NCBI GenBank assembly: GCA_030587365.1
Contig: JAUQZE010000018.1
Location: 186,001-250,000 of the forward strand
DNA from: Candidatus Freyarchaeota archaeon
Lineage (GTDB): Archaea; Asgardarchaeota; Jordiarchaeia; Jordiarchaeales; Jordiarchaeaceae
Length of the DNA: 64,000 bases
Direction: 5' to 3'
The stretch's first letter is position 1, and every line of letters starts with the position of its first letter. The notes under the pieces were generated by a model. That model had not been told where the DNA came from. It saw nothing but the letters and a program-made list of their open reading frames with translations, and ran no database searches. Of the stretch, positions 35,718 to 44,280 are shown in pieces. Both the position numbers and the translations under genes were made by a program.

Positions 35718-36524
35718 ATGTTTGAGGGTGTTTTTGTGTGGGATACTTTCAAGTGTGATAAACCTCTGATCGGAGTGGTACATCTTCCGCCTCTTCCGGG
35801 TTCTCCGCGGCATGAGCTTTCTCTTAAGGAAATTTATGAAAGAGCACTGAAGGACGCGGAGGCTTATTCAACGGGAGGGATGGATGGAATAATCATTGAA
35901 AACTATGGTGACGCTCCCTTTTATTCCAACAGAGTGGGTCCCGAAACGGTGGCACCAATGGTTTATATTGCCACTCGGCTAATCGAAAAAATCGATTTAC
36001 CTCTGGGAGTAAACGTTTTGCGAAATGATGCTTTTGCAGCGCTTTCAATCGCTTACGCGGTCGGCGGGAAATTCGTGAGGGTAAACGTACTCAGCGGTGC
36101 TGTGATAACCGATCAGGGCTTGATTGAATCCCAGGCTTATAAGGTACTGCGTTTCAGAAAAGCCCTGGGTGCGAAAGATGTTAAACTATTTGCTGATGTT
36201 CATGTTAAACACGCTATAAGGTTAGAGGAACGACCAATAGAACTAGAGGCTTATGAGCTTCTAAATCGCTCCCTGGCAGACGCGTTAATAGTAACGGGGG
36301 AAAGTACAGGTATGGAAGCGGATATAAACAAAATCAGAAAAATCAAAGAAAAAATTCCCCAATCAAAAGTTTTAGCTGGAAGCGGTGTTAATAAGAATAA
36401 TCTTCCAAAGTATCTTACCATATGCGATGGAGTAATAATCGGCACCCATCTCAAGAAAAACGGAATCACGGAAAATCCAGTAGACCCTGCAAAAGTTAAG
36501 GAATTTGTCAAAACTAAAAGTTAA
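35718..36524 (+). CDS. btpA: BtpA family protein
   Basis: BtpA-like proteins are TIM-barrel proteins. In cyanobacteria BtpA supports photosystem I assembly, but in archaea the role is unknown and a nucleoside or sugar function has been suggested by context. The 268-residue sequence has PLIGVVHLPPLPGSPRH, DGIIIENYGDAPFY, PLGVNVLRNDAFAALSIA and GGKFVRVNVLSG, all strongly family-specific, and a late LAGSGVNKNNL with GVIIGTHLKKNG. ATG 35718 lies shortly after an AT-rich promoter. It is a single gene, followed about 100 bases later by an OYE-type oxidoreductase on the same strand. Confidence 0.92.
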   Translation: MFEGVFVWDTFKCDKPLIGVVHLPPLPGSPRHELSLKEIYERALKDAEAYSTGGMDGIIIENYGDAPFYSNRVGPETVAPMVYIATRLIEKIDLPLGVNVLRNDAFAALSIAYAVGGKFVRVNVLSGAVITDQGLIESQAYKVLRFRKALGAKDVKLFADVHVKHAIRLEERPIELEAYELLNRSLADALIVTGESTGMEADINKIRKIKEKIPQSKVLAGSGVNKNNLPKYLTICDGVIIGTHLKKNGITENPVDPAKVKEFVKTKS

Positions 36525-36624
36525 AGCAGCCAAAACTCTTCTTAGAGCCTTTTAAGCAGTGTACTCAAAAACTAAAAATTTATTAGAATAATTACCGCCC
36601 TTTTTGAAAAGGAGGTAAGAAGTT

Positions 36625-37785
36625 TTGAGTGGTTTGGAGAAGGTTTTCACACCCCTTGTAATAAAGAGTGTAAAAATCTCCAACCGGATCGTTTTTCCAC
36701 CAACGGATACCGACTTCGGAACAGCAGACGGATTCGTAACAACTATGGAATTAAATTATTATAGTAGAATCTCTAGAGGCGGGCCAGGACTCACCATAGT
36801 AGGAGCTAGCGCCGTAATGAAGAATGGACGCGGTTTTCCAAATGTTTTGAACGTTTATGATGATCGATACATAGACGGTTTGAGCAAGCTTTTCGCGGTT
36901 ATAAAGAAAAACGGCTCCGTGCCAGGGATACAGCTTTCCCACGCAGGGCGCCAGGCTTGGATGCCCAGCTTTGAGCCCGTAGCTCCCTCACCCATCCCCT
37001 GCACCTTAAAAAGTGAGGGTCAAGGGTTGGTTATGGAGTTGGCGAAGCCTAGGGAGTTGAGTCTGGGGGAGATTGAGGAGATTGAGGATGCATTTGCGGC
37101 TGCGGCGATTAGGGCTAAGAAGGCGGGGGCGGAGTTTATCGAGTTTCATGGCTGTCATGGCTACCTACTCCATGAGTTTCTGTCACCTTTCTCAAATAGG
37201 AGAACCGATGATTACGGTGGTAATCTAGAGAATCAGGCTAGGTTTGCCGTGAACGTAATTATGAAGACTAGGGAGAGTGTTGGGGAGGATTTTCCTCTAT
37301 GCTTTAGGATTAGCGCCGATGGCCGTGTTGAGGGTGATTTGACTTTGGAGGAATCAAAGAAGCTAGCCCCGATTTTAGTTGACGCTGGTATCGATGTTTT
37401 GCATGTTTCCAGTGGAAGATTCGAGAACATTGACTACATTTCTCCAACGAGGAATCTCGGTGAGTGTGTTAATGTTCACTTGGCTGAGGTTATCAAAGAG
37501 CGGGTCGACGTACCAATCATCACAGTGGGAGCAATTTACGACCTTAGAACCGCTGAGAAGATACTCGAAGAGGGGAAGGCGGATATGGTAGCCATGGGAC
37601 GGGCGCAAATCGCGGACCCTGAACTTGTAAACAAGTCCAAGGCAGGAGAATTCGATTCCATAGTGAAGTGTACTAGATGTAATGAATGCGGTTTATCATT
37701 ATATATGGAGCCGGGGATGCGTTGTGTTATGAATAAAAATTTGCCAAAAATTTCTCCAGATACCCCTCGTACCAAAGTTGCTTAA
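36625..37785 (+). CDS. Old-yellow-enzyme-type flavin oxidoreductase with Fe-S cysteines, TIM-barrel domain only
   Basis: This 386-residue protein is the FMN-binding TIM barrel of the 2,4-dienoyl-CoA reductase/NADH oxidase group: FTPLVIKSVKISNRIVFPP, IQLSHAGRQAW, FIEFHGCHGYLLHEFLSP and ADMVAMGRAQIADPELV. At its C-terminus CTRCNECGLSLYMEPGMRC supplies the four cysteines for a 4Fe-4S cluster. It then stops, lacking the FAD/NAD(P) domain of about 270 residues found in the full-length enzymes, so electrons must come from a separate partner. The start is TTG 36625 with GGAGG upstream. Around 37015 the coding strand shifts from C-rich to G-rich. Confidence 0.88.
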   Translation: MSGLEKVFTPLVIKSVKISNRIVFPPTDTDFGTADGFVTTMELNYYSRISRGGPGLTIVGASAVMKNGRGFPNVLNVYDDRYIDGLSKLFAVIKKNGSVPGIQLSHAGRQAWMPSFEPVAPSPIPCTLKSEGQGLVMELAKPRELSLGEIEEIEDAFAAAAIRAKKAGAEFIEFHGCHGYLLHEFLSPFSNRRTDDYGGNLENQARFAVNVIMKTRESVGEDFPLCFRISADGRVEGDLTLEESKKLAPILVDAGIDVLHVSSGRFENIDYISPTRNLGECVNVHLAEVIKERVDVPIITVGAIYDLRTAEKILEEGKADMVAMGRAQIADPELVNKSKAGEFDSIVKCTRCNECGLSLYMEPGMRCVMNKNLPKISPDTPRTKVA

Positions 37786-37820
37786 CTAAACCTAGCTTTG
37801 AAAGTATGATCTAGAGGCTT

Positions 37821-38927
37821 CTAGGTGAAGACCCTCTTTTTTTTCGTTACTTTTTCTAGGCGGTCTTTTACTACTTCTACTCCTATCCCTAGTTTTTGGG
37901 GGACTGTTATGCTTCCATCGCGGTTAAGCTGAAATGGTGGTTCCACCAAGTCTTCGGAGTAGTACCGATTGCTGGCTGATATATCGTTGGGTAATTTGTA
38001 GTTGGGTAGACTTGCTATTGCTACGTTTATTGCACGACCGATTCCGGTTTCAAGCATTCCTCCGCACCAAACGGGTACCCCTTTTTCCTGGCAGTAATCG
38101 TGTATTCTCTTTGCTTTTTGCAATCCTCCAACTCTACCAACCTTTATGTTGATTATTCTGCAGCTACCTAGTTTGAGTGCCGTTTGGGCACTGCTTAGAT
38201 TGGGAATGCTTTCATCGAGACAGATGGGGGTTTTCATTTTGCTCTGGAGTTCGGCATGGTCGACCAAGTCATCATAATCTAGGGGCTGCTCTATCATTAG
38301 AAGGTTATATTTGTCAAGTTCTTGGAGATTTTTTGAATCCTTGATTGTGTAAGCACCGTTAGCATCCACCATTAGACTTATTTCGGGATAGGCTTCTCTC
38401 ACTTTTTCCACTACCTCAAGGTCCCATTGCGGCTTTATCTTTATCTTTATCCTACGATAGCCTTGATCCATGTAATTTTCTATGTTTTTTAGTAGTTTTT
38501 CAACGCTCTCCTGAATCCCTATGCTTACTCCGCTCTCAATTCTGTTTCTCACTCCGCCGAGTAATTTTGAGAGAGGAGTTTTTCTAGTTTCTGCATAGGC
38601 ATCAATAAAGGCTTCTTCTATTGCCGCGTGTGCCATGTTATGGCCCCGAATCCGGCTCAGCGTAGACAAGAAGGCTCCAGGGCTCTCCACATCCTTTTTT
38701 AGAATTATTGGAATCATAAACTGGGATAAAACATGCCAAGCAGTTTCAATAGTTTCATACGAGTACCATGGGCTCTCCTCTGCTACACACTCACCGAATC
38801 CCTCAGACCCTTGCGCCTCAATTTTGACAATTATCGCCCTTTTATAGTATTCTCTTCCTAGACTTGTTTCGAAAGGAGAAATGTACTCCATTTGTATTTC
38901 TCTGAGTTCAACCTCGTCGATAAACAT
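37821..38927 (-). CDS. OSBS / N-succinylamino acid racemase-like enolase-superfamily enzyme
   Basis: This 368-residue enolase-superfamily enzyme has the KxK motif RIKIKIKPQWDLEVV, metal ligands in SLMVDANGAYT, LLMIEQPLDYDDLVDH and PICLDESIPNL, the second lysine in IINIKVGRVGGLQ, and the diagnostic WCGGMLETGIGRA. These fit the OSBS/NSAR group, which makes o-succinylbenzoate for menaquinone or racemises N-succinyl amino acids. No menaquinone genes are nearby, but the gene directly upstream in the operon encodes a GNAT of the type that makes N-succinyl amino acids, so an NSAR role is favoured. Only six bases separate the two genes. Confidence 0.88.
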   Translation of the reverse strand: MFIDEVELREIQMEYISPFETSLGREYYKRAIIVKIEAQGSEGFGECVAEESPWYSYETIETAWHVLSQFMIPIILKKDVESPGAFLSTLSRIRGHNMAHAAIEEAFIDAYAETRKTPLSKLLGGVRNRIESGVSIGIQESVEKLLKNIENYMDQGYRRIKIKIKPQWDLEVVEKVREAYPEISLMVDANGAYTIKDSKNLQELDKYNLLMIEQPLDYDDLVDHAELQSKMKTPICLDESIPNLSSAQTALKLGSCRIINIKVGRVGGLQKAKRIHDYCQEKGVPVWCGGMLETGIGRAINVAIASLPNYKLPNDISASNRYYSEDLVEPPFQLNRDGSITVPQKLGIGVEVVKDRLEKVTKKKRVFT

Positions 38928-38933
38928 TAGTCT

Positions 38934-39812
38934 CTACCTGTTAAAAGATATTTTAACTTCTTTTATTTCGTCTTCCAATAAGTGATTCTTCAAAAGCAGA
39001 TAGAAGTTACGTCTTTCACCTTCAATTATTTCTGAAATGAAATCACTAGCAACGTATCCTTTGTTGAAATAGTTTAAAAATATGGGTCTGATTTTTTCGC
39101 ACCATTCTATAGCCAAAGCCATACTGGTCTCTTTGACCTTTCTAATACTTTCCGGGATTTCGATGAGTATAATATTTGAATTTAGATTAAGATTGGTTTT
39201 CGCGACTCTTCTAATTCCTTTTTTGAATATTTCAGTCTCATTTGCGAACTCTGCTCCTTTTGATAAAAGCTGTTTTAAATAGAGGTTTGCAGCCTTGCCA
39301 TGTTCTCTGTCTACCACACGTTTAGATTTTAACCACCATTCCACAGTGAATCGGTCGGTTGGCATTCCTGCGTTTAACTCATCTCTCATAACACCGTAGT
39401 AGTTGGGGATATATGTTCGGCAGACCACACCCAACTTTCTAAGGTTAAAGTTTCCATTCAATCCCTGCAAGGGATCAAAAGTCCAATTCATCAGGTTAAA
39501 ACCCATTCCGATTGCACACTCTCGCTGTTTCATCTTCAACTGATAGCCCACACCCGAGTTCTGAAGTTCAGGCAAAACCCCCGTTTGATGAGAGTAGAAG
39601 TACAACTGCTCATCTTTACGCCCCGTAAATCCAAGACAGAACCCAACTAGGTTTTCATCATCATCAAATGCGCCAAGTAGCAACCCACCATTATGTTGAA
39701 GTGCAATAAGTAAAGGTGTTGGGGTTGATTCCTCCGTTCCCCAGATGAGCTTCTCTAGATCACTACATTTTTCGAAATGTTCTAGTTTTTCAATTCGCTT
39801 TACATGAAACAT
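38934..39812 (-). CDS. COG3375-like GNAT acyltransferase (candidate amino-acid N-succinyltransferase)
   Basis: The 292-residue protein has a GNAT fold: LLLGAFDDDENLVGFCLGF, then SHQTGVLPELQNSGVGYQLK carrying the acyl-CoA loop, and MNWTFDPLQGLNGNFNLRKLG, a signature of the COG3375 group. In Geobacillus this group succinylates D-amino acids ahead of N-succinylamino acid racemase; here the racemase-like gene follows after six bases. The desuccinylase expected to finish the pathway is not in the window. The substrate is therefore inferred from family and context. ATG is complementary to 39810-39812. Confidence 0.85.
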   Translation of the reverse strand: MFHVKRIEKLEHFEKCSDLEKLIWGTEESTPTPLLIALQHNGGLLLGAFDDDENLVGFCLGFTGRKDEQLYFYSHQTGVLPELQNSGVGYQLKMKQRECAIGMGFNLMNWTFDPLQGLNGNFNLRKLGVVCRTYIPNYYGVMRDELNAGMPTDRFTVEWWLKSKRVVDREHGKAANLYLKQLLSKGAEFANETEIFKKGIRRVAKTNLNLNSNIILIEIPESIRKVKETSMALAIEWCEKIRPIFLNYFNKGYVASDFISEIIEGERRNFYLLLKNHLLEDEIKEVKISFNR

Positions 39813-40197
39813 AATGCCTCCAACCGGAGAAAATTCTATCCTAAAGAATAGTTCTATTACCTTTAGAGTTTACTTTTTTGATAGCCCGCCATAAAATTAA
39901 ATAAAGTTAATAATTATAAAAAAATACTAAAATTTAGTAATTAGAGCGGGAAGACTTTCGGTATAAGAAGTAGATAAAAAATAACTTTCGAGCCCCTCAA
40001 GCTAAGTGAATGTATTTGATTTTGATATAAGTGATTTTGTAAAATATTGTGTTATTTTATATTAATAGAATTATTTTTAATATAGAAATAATAGCGTAAA
40101 ATATTTATACTATACATCTATTTATATATATGAGTAAGTGGTGCGCATTTAAAAATTTGTTTATAATATAAAAAATACCCAATTCTGAGGTGGGCTT
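39813..40197. promoter_or_regulatory. Divergent region between GNAT operon and histone
   Basis: A very AT-rich 385-base region separates the divergent GNAT and histone genes. Several TATA-like stretches lie 60-120 bases before the histone (TTTATATATATG near 40121, TTTATAATATAAAA near 40159). GAGGTG at 40187-40192 is the histone ribosome site. No RNA gene or repeat was seen. Confidence 0.45.
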
Positions 40198-40380
40198 ATG
40201 GCTGATTTCGTAGTAAAAAAGGCTGTAAAGGAAGAAGTAAACAAAAAGGGAATGTTTTGCGCTTCCGATGCTTTTGACGTTATTAACAACTATGTGCAAA
40301 AACTTATAGAAAATGGCATTGCAAACGCTCAAAAAAATGGTCGGAAGACCGTAAAAGCAGAAGACTTTACTATGAGTTAA
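40198..40380 (+). CDS. Small histone-fold protein (60 residues)
   Basis: This 60-residue protein reads MADFVVKKAVKEEVNKKGMF ... SDAFDVINNYVQKLIENGIANAQ and ends GRKTVKAEDFTMS. The GRKTVKAED motif and the helix pattern are those of the archaeal histone fold. It is shorter than HMf-type histones (about 67-69 residues) and has almost no third helix after AEDF, resembling the short histone-like proteins also found in some bacteria. The start ATG 40198 follows GAGGTG. Together with Alba at 5728 it indicates two chromatin systems. Whether it wraps DNA like HMf or binds in another mode cannot be told from sequence. Confidence 0.85.
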   Translation: MADFVVKKAVKEEVNKKGMFCASDAFDVINNYVQKLIENGIANAQKNGRKTVKAEDFTMS

Positions 40381-40712
40381 TGGGGCTTTCTAACTGGCAA
40401 AGAGAGGTACAGAATACTAAGAGTCTTGCGCACTAACCGGGATTGAAAAAATATACATTGCCGAAATGCCCCAGATGAGAAAGCAGCGCATCCGCGCCAA
40501 TGACGCAGAGGCTATACTCTTCTACGTCTTTTCATCAAGTTTTTCCCGAATGCATTTTTTTATTTTTTATTTGATGTTAATAAACTTATTGAATTTTTAT
40601 GAGAAATTTGGTAAATAATTTATGAAACAAAATTGAAAAACAAAATTATAGTAAAAAAATAATAAACTAGTAAAACAGATTAATCTAGGGTACAATTTTC
40701 ATAAAAGGAGAG
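40381..40712. other. Intergenic region after the histone with a moderately GC-rich patch
   Basis: This 332-base region contains a more GC-rich patch at about 40420-40525 (for example GCGCATCCGCGCC). TGGGGC just after the histone stop and GCCCCA near 40488 could pair as a long-range stem. I cannot assign an RNA class. The remainder is AT-rich, and GGAGAGG at 40707-40713 serves the next gene. Confidence 0.3.
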
Positions 40713-40715
40713 GTG

Positions 40716-41159
40716 ATGCGTATGGATTATGAAGATAAGGAATTTGTTAGCTTTGCAGCGCAAAGATATGTAAGCCTCATTAAAATAGCTCGAAAGGCTA
40801 TACGTGAGGTTTTCAAGGAACCCAAACCTGGAATAAAAGATGAAGCGCAGCTAATAGCAGCTCTGCTAACTTCTTCACCGCCAGTATACATATGGGAGGA
40901 CTATGTTAATCATATTCAGAAAGAGAGAATAAAGAAGATCATCGATTCCGGCGAGAAAAAGGATCTAATTTTAGAAGCGGTAAAGGAGGAGCTTAGCGAG
41001 TATCAGCTCATGCTGAATTTCGAATTAGCAAAGGATAAAATTATAATTAAACCCAAAACATTCTTGGGAAAAGAGGTTTGGGGGGTAGTAAACGAGGTAC
41101 TAAAAACTTATGGATTTGAGTGGATTTCAAGAGACAAGGAAAGCTATTGGGAAAAATAA
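40716..41159 (+). CDS. Hypothetical helical protein
   Basis: I do not recognise this protein of about 147 residues. It is mostly helical and charged, with VSLIKIARKAIREVFKEPKP, a proline break (SSPPVYIWEDY), and two lysine/glutamate-rich helices (KERIKKIIDSGEKKDLILEA; VKEELSEYQLMLNFELAKDK). The site AAAAGGAGAGG precedes GTG 40713, ATG 40716 and ATG 40722; I take 40716 for spacing. It stands alone between the histone and the acyl-CoA synthetase. Balanced composition and a good ribosome site support a real gene. Confidence 0.6.
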   Translation: MRMDYEDKEFVSFAAQRYVSLIKIARKAIREVFKEPKPGIKDEAQLIAALLTSSPPVYIWEDYVNHIQKERIKKIIDSGEKKDLILEAVKEELSEYQLMLNFELAKDKIIIKPKTFLGKEVWGVVNEVLKTYGFEWISRDKESYWEK

Positions 41160-41620
41160 CACTTTTTATACGATTATGCTTAATTGTTTGTCGTGCTTTA
41201 CTACCTGTGATGACATTTAATCATCAACTGTAGCAATTAGTACTTTATATTACATTCCTTTTTCTTGGAGTCTTCAACAACAAAACAGTCGACCAGATAT
41301 TCCGCACCCATTAATTAAGTTCCCTTTTCGTAAAATTTAATTTTAAATTTAAAAAATATTGTTATAAAAATATTTCCAAGCTTTTCTGAAATCCGCAGAT
41401 TTGTATATCCTACTCTTTCAGATTTTTCGAAAAATCTTTGAGAAAGATAAAAAAGTTAGAACAAGTCTTTTTTGGAGTGTAAGTTGTTAACCACGTATTA
41501 AACGCTAGTATTCTTAATTATAAAGTAACTTGAAAGAAAATATATGTCCGTTACTTTGGCTCCGATGGCGCACTACAATGAAATTAATAATTATGGGTTT
41601 AAAAGTGGGAGCTTGATGGC
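41160..41620. promoter_or_regulatory. Intergenic region upstream of acyl-CoA synthetase
   Basis: These 461 AT-rich bases show no reading frame or RNA that I can support. The T-rich bases soon after 41160 fit termination of the preceding gene, and the last 100 bases should contain the promoter of the synthetase gene. The start region has only the weak site TGGGAGC (41607-41613). Confidence 0.3.
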
Positions 41621-43006
41621 ATGAAGAATAGAATCGTTGAAGAATTCAGGAAGCTTTTTTATGCCGATTCGGTAGCTGTGATTGGTGCAACTTCTGACTT
41701 CACAAAACTCGGCTTTTATGCCATGTATTCTATGTTAAACTATGATGGTAAAGTGTTTCTAGTTAACCCCCGTTTCAAGGAGCTAGAAGGAAGAAAGGTG
41801 TACCCTTCAATCAGCGACATTCCAGAGAATGTTGATTTAGCAGTTATAGTTGTTCCGGCTGGGATGATACTTGGTGTTTTGAGAGAATGCGCCCGGAAGG
41901 GGGTAAAGGGAGCTTCAATAATCACTGCTCTTTTCAAAGAGATTGGTGCTGAAGGTGAAAAACTACAGAAAGAGATGGCGTCAATCGCAAACGATGCGGG
42001 AATCAAGATAATTGGTCCTAACACAATTGGTTTTGCAAATACCCACAGAGGCTTAAATGCTTCATTTAATCCATTATTCGGCTGTTTGAAGAAGGGTAAT
42101 ATAGCTGTTTTCTGTCAGAGCGGCGGGATTTCCTCAATATTAGGCAATATGGCTTTGGATGAGAACATTGGCATAAGCAAAATAGCGAGTCTAGGTAATC
42201 GAGTTAACGTTGATTTTCCAGAAATTTTGGAGTACTTATTATATGATGATGAGACTGACGTGATAGCTATACACATAGAAGGACTCAACGATGCGAGGTC
42301 ATTTATGGAAATCGCCAAGAAAGTGGTAAAAGAGAAACCTATAGTCGCTTACAAAGTGGGACGAACGGATATAAATAAGGCTGCCTACTCGCACACTGGT
42401 TCACTGGCCGGAGATTATAAGCTGTATAGTACTATGTTTAAACAAGCAGGCGTTATCCCTGTTGATAATCCAATCGAGCTTTTGGACGCAGCTAAAGCGC
42501 TAGCATTTCAACCTGCTCCCGCTGGCAATAGAGTTGCTGTGCTCACCCAGCAAGCAGGAGCCGGCTTAGTTTTGTGTGATGTATGCGCTATGAACGGACT
42601 GATCATGCCCCCGTTTACTGAGAAGACTAATAAAAAGTTTGAGGAGCTTCTGCCCCCATACACCATTAGAACAAATCCCGTTGACTTAGCCTTCGCTTCC
42701 CTTCCGTGGGGAAGAGTGGAGGCCTCGAGGTTGGCTCTTGAGGATGAAAATATTGATGCTCTTATCTACTTCCAATTATACTTCCCAATGATGGGATTTC
42801 CCTCTGAGGAACTTATCGAGTTCAGTAAAGAATATGGAAAGCCAATCGTAGTGGTGCTAAACGGACCTAAGAATTTGGTGGATGAAGATATAGCTAAACT
42901 AGGAAAAGGTGGAATACCGGTATACCCCACTCCCGAAAGAGGCGCAAAAGCTCTTGCCCATTTAGCTCAGTATGGGCAAATTTTGCGGCGATTCTCTGGA
43001 AAATAA
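41621..43006 (+). CDS. ADP-forming acyl-CoA synthetase, alpha subunit
   Basis: This 461-residue protein matches the alpha chain of ADP-forming acetyl/acyl-CoA synthetase, which makes ATP from acyl-CoA plus ADP in fermenting archaea. The N-terminal CoA-binding Rossmann domain reads SVAVIGATSDFTKLGFYAM, followed by succinyl-CoA-ligase-like domains with VFCQSGGISSILGNMA and the phospho-histidine loop AYSHTGSLAGDYK. The beta (ATP-grasp) chain is not adjacent. With two 2-oxoacid oxidoreductases in the window, it can convert their acyl-CoA products to acid plus ATP. The start ATG 41621 follows a weak site. Confidence 0.9.
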   Translation: MKNRIVEEFRKLFYADSVAVIGATSDFTKLGFYAMYSMLNYDGKVFLVNPRFKELEGRKVYPSISDIPENVDLAVIVVPAGMILGVLRECARKGVKGASIITALFKEIGAEGEKLQKEMASIANDAGIKIIGPNTIGFANTHRGLNASFNPLFGCLKKGNIAVFCQSGGISSILGNMALDENIGISKIASLGNRVNVDFPEILEYLLYDDETDVIAIHIEGLNDARSFMEIAKKVVKEKPIVAYKVGRTDINKAAYSHTGSLAGDYKLYSTMFKQAGVIPVDNPIELLDAAKALAFQPAPAGNRVAVLTQQAGAGLVLCDVCAMNGLIMPPFTEKTNKKFEELLPPYTIRTNPVDLAFASLPWGRVEASRLALEDENIDALIYFQLYFPMMGFPSEELIEFSKEYGKPIVVVLNGPKNLVDEDIAKLGKGGIPVYPTPERGAKALAHLAQYGQILRRFSGK

Positions 43007-43096
43007 TACCCCTACTATTCCATTTTTGTTAGGCAAGTATTGCGAGTTTTACGTTCTTCTTATAATTAGAGTTACTTCTCCAAACTGTGAGGGTTT

Positions 43097-44194
43097 TTAT
43101 TCTCTCATTATTTCTTGAAGTGCTTTTACGCACTTGCGGTTTTTATCCATGCTACAAACCGTTATACGTACATACTCTCCTACAAGACCTGCTTTACCGG
43201 TATATTTCCTTGTGAGTATTTGTTTATCTGCGAGCTTCCATTCTAGGTCTGTTCCCGTAACGTTTGGTTTTGTGATTTTTACTAAAACGAAGTTTGCTTG
43301 TGAGGGAAATGTTTCCAGCCCATCTATAGCCGAGATTTCTCTGTAAAGGTACTCTCTGCCCTTTGCTATCTCTTTTTTCACCTTTTCTAGATACTCTTTA
43401 TCGCTAAGTGCGGCTAAGGCTGCTTGAACTGCGATGTAGTTTACGTTGAAGGGAATTTTTATCTTCTCAAGGTACTTTATCACTTCCTGTTCGGCTATCG
43501 TGTATCCGATTCGCAGCGCTGCCAGACCAAAAGCCTTTGAAAGTGTTCTTAGAACTATAATGTTATCGTATTCTTTAGCAAGATGTGTTAATGTTTTATC
43601 AGTGAATTCGCCGTAGGCTTCGTCTAAGACAACGAGAACATCTTGTTCAAGAAGCCTCCTCATCTCATTTTCCGATATTGTGTTACCTACAGGATTGTCG
43701 GGACTGACCACGACGATGAGTTTAGTTCGTGGCGTTGTGGCTTCGATTATTCTTTCAATATCCCAATGATAATCTGGCAGGATTTTAGGAACTATAACGC
43801 TTTTCCCGTCTGCAACCTGTATTCTTATTGAGTAAAGTGGATATGTAGGGTCTGAGAGAATTACCTGGTCACCTGAGTTTAAGAATCCCCTAAAGATCAT
43901 ATCTATAAGTTCTGTACTTCCATTCCCAACAAGAATTCTCTCCTTCTCAAATCCTATGTAATCCGCTATAGCTTCTCTGAGTTCTACAAAATCTGAATCG
44001 TAATACCAATTTGCTTTGTGAACAGCTTCTTCGACTGCCTCCAAGACTCGGGGAGAAGGTTCAAAAGGGCTTTCGTTAGACATCATTCTTACCCAGTCTT
44101 GGCGTTGCTGGTAAAGAAGCCTCAAAATTCCTCCCGGGCTGTAAACCTGTGCTTCATTGATATTAGGCTTGAAAAATTTTTTAATACTACCCAA
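43097..44194 (-). CDS. hisC: HisC-like aminotransferase
   Basis: This 365-residue fold-type I PLP enzyme most resembles histidinol-phosphate aminotransferase. Visible signs are WVRMMSNESPFEPSPRVLEA near the N-terminus, ILVGNGSTELIDMIFRGFL, VVVSPDNPVGNTIS, VLVVLDEAYGEF and the PLP lysine in LRTLSKAFGLAALRIGY, with a C-terminal arginine in GEYVRITVC. No other his genes are nearby, so a different amino-acid substrate is possible; family members often accept aromatic amino acids. ATG is complementary to 44192-44194. It is a single gene between convergent and codirectional neighbours. Confidence 0.88.
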   Translation of the reverse strand: MGSIKKFFKPNINEAQVYSPGGILRLLYQQRQDWVRMMSNESPFEPSPRVLEAVEEAVHKANWYYDSDFVELREAIADYIGFEKERILVGNGSTELIDMIFRGFLNSGDQVILSDPTYPLYSIRIQVADGKSVIVPKILPDYHWDIERIIEATTPRTKLIVVVSPDNPVGNTISENEMRRLLEQDVLVVLDEAYGEFTDKTLTHLAKEYDNIIVLRTLSKAFGLAALRIGYTIAEQEVIKYLEKIKIPFNVNYIAVQAALAALSDKEYLEKVKKEIAKGREYLYREISAIDGLETFPSQANFVLVKITKPNVTGTDLEWKLADKQILTRKYTGKAGLVGEYVRITVCSMDKNRKCVKALQEIMRE

Positions 44195-44280
44195 ATTTCA
44201 ACACCTTGCGCTAAATCAAACTAATTATTCAATTGGAATCGAGGGGTATTAAAATTGCCGTGGTGTTTTATGGTTTAGGT

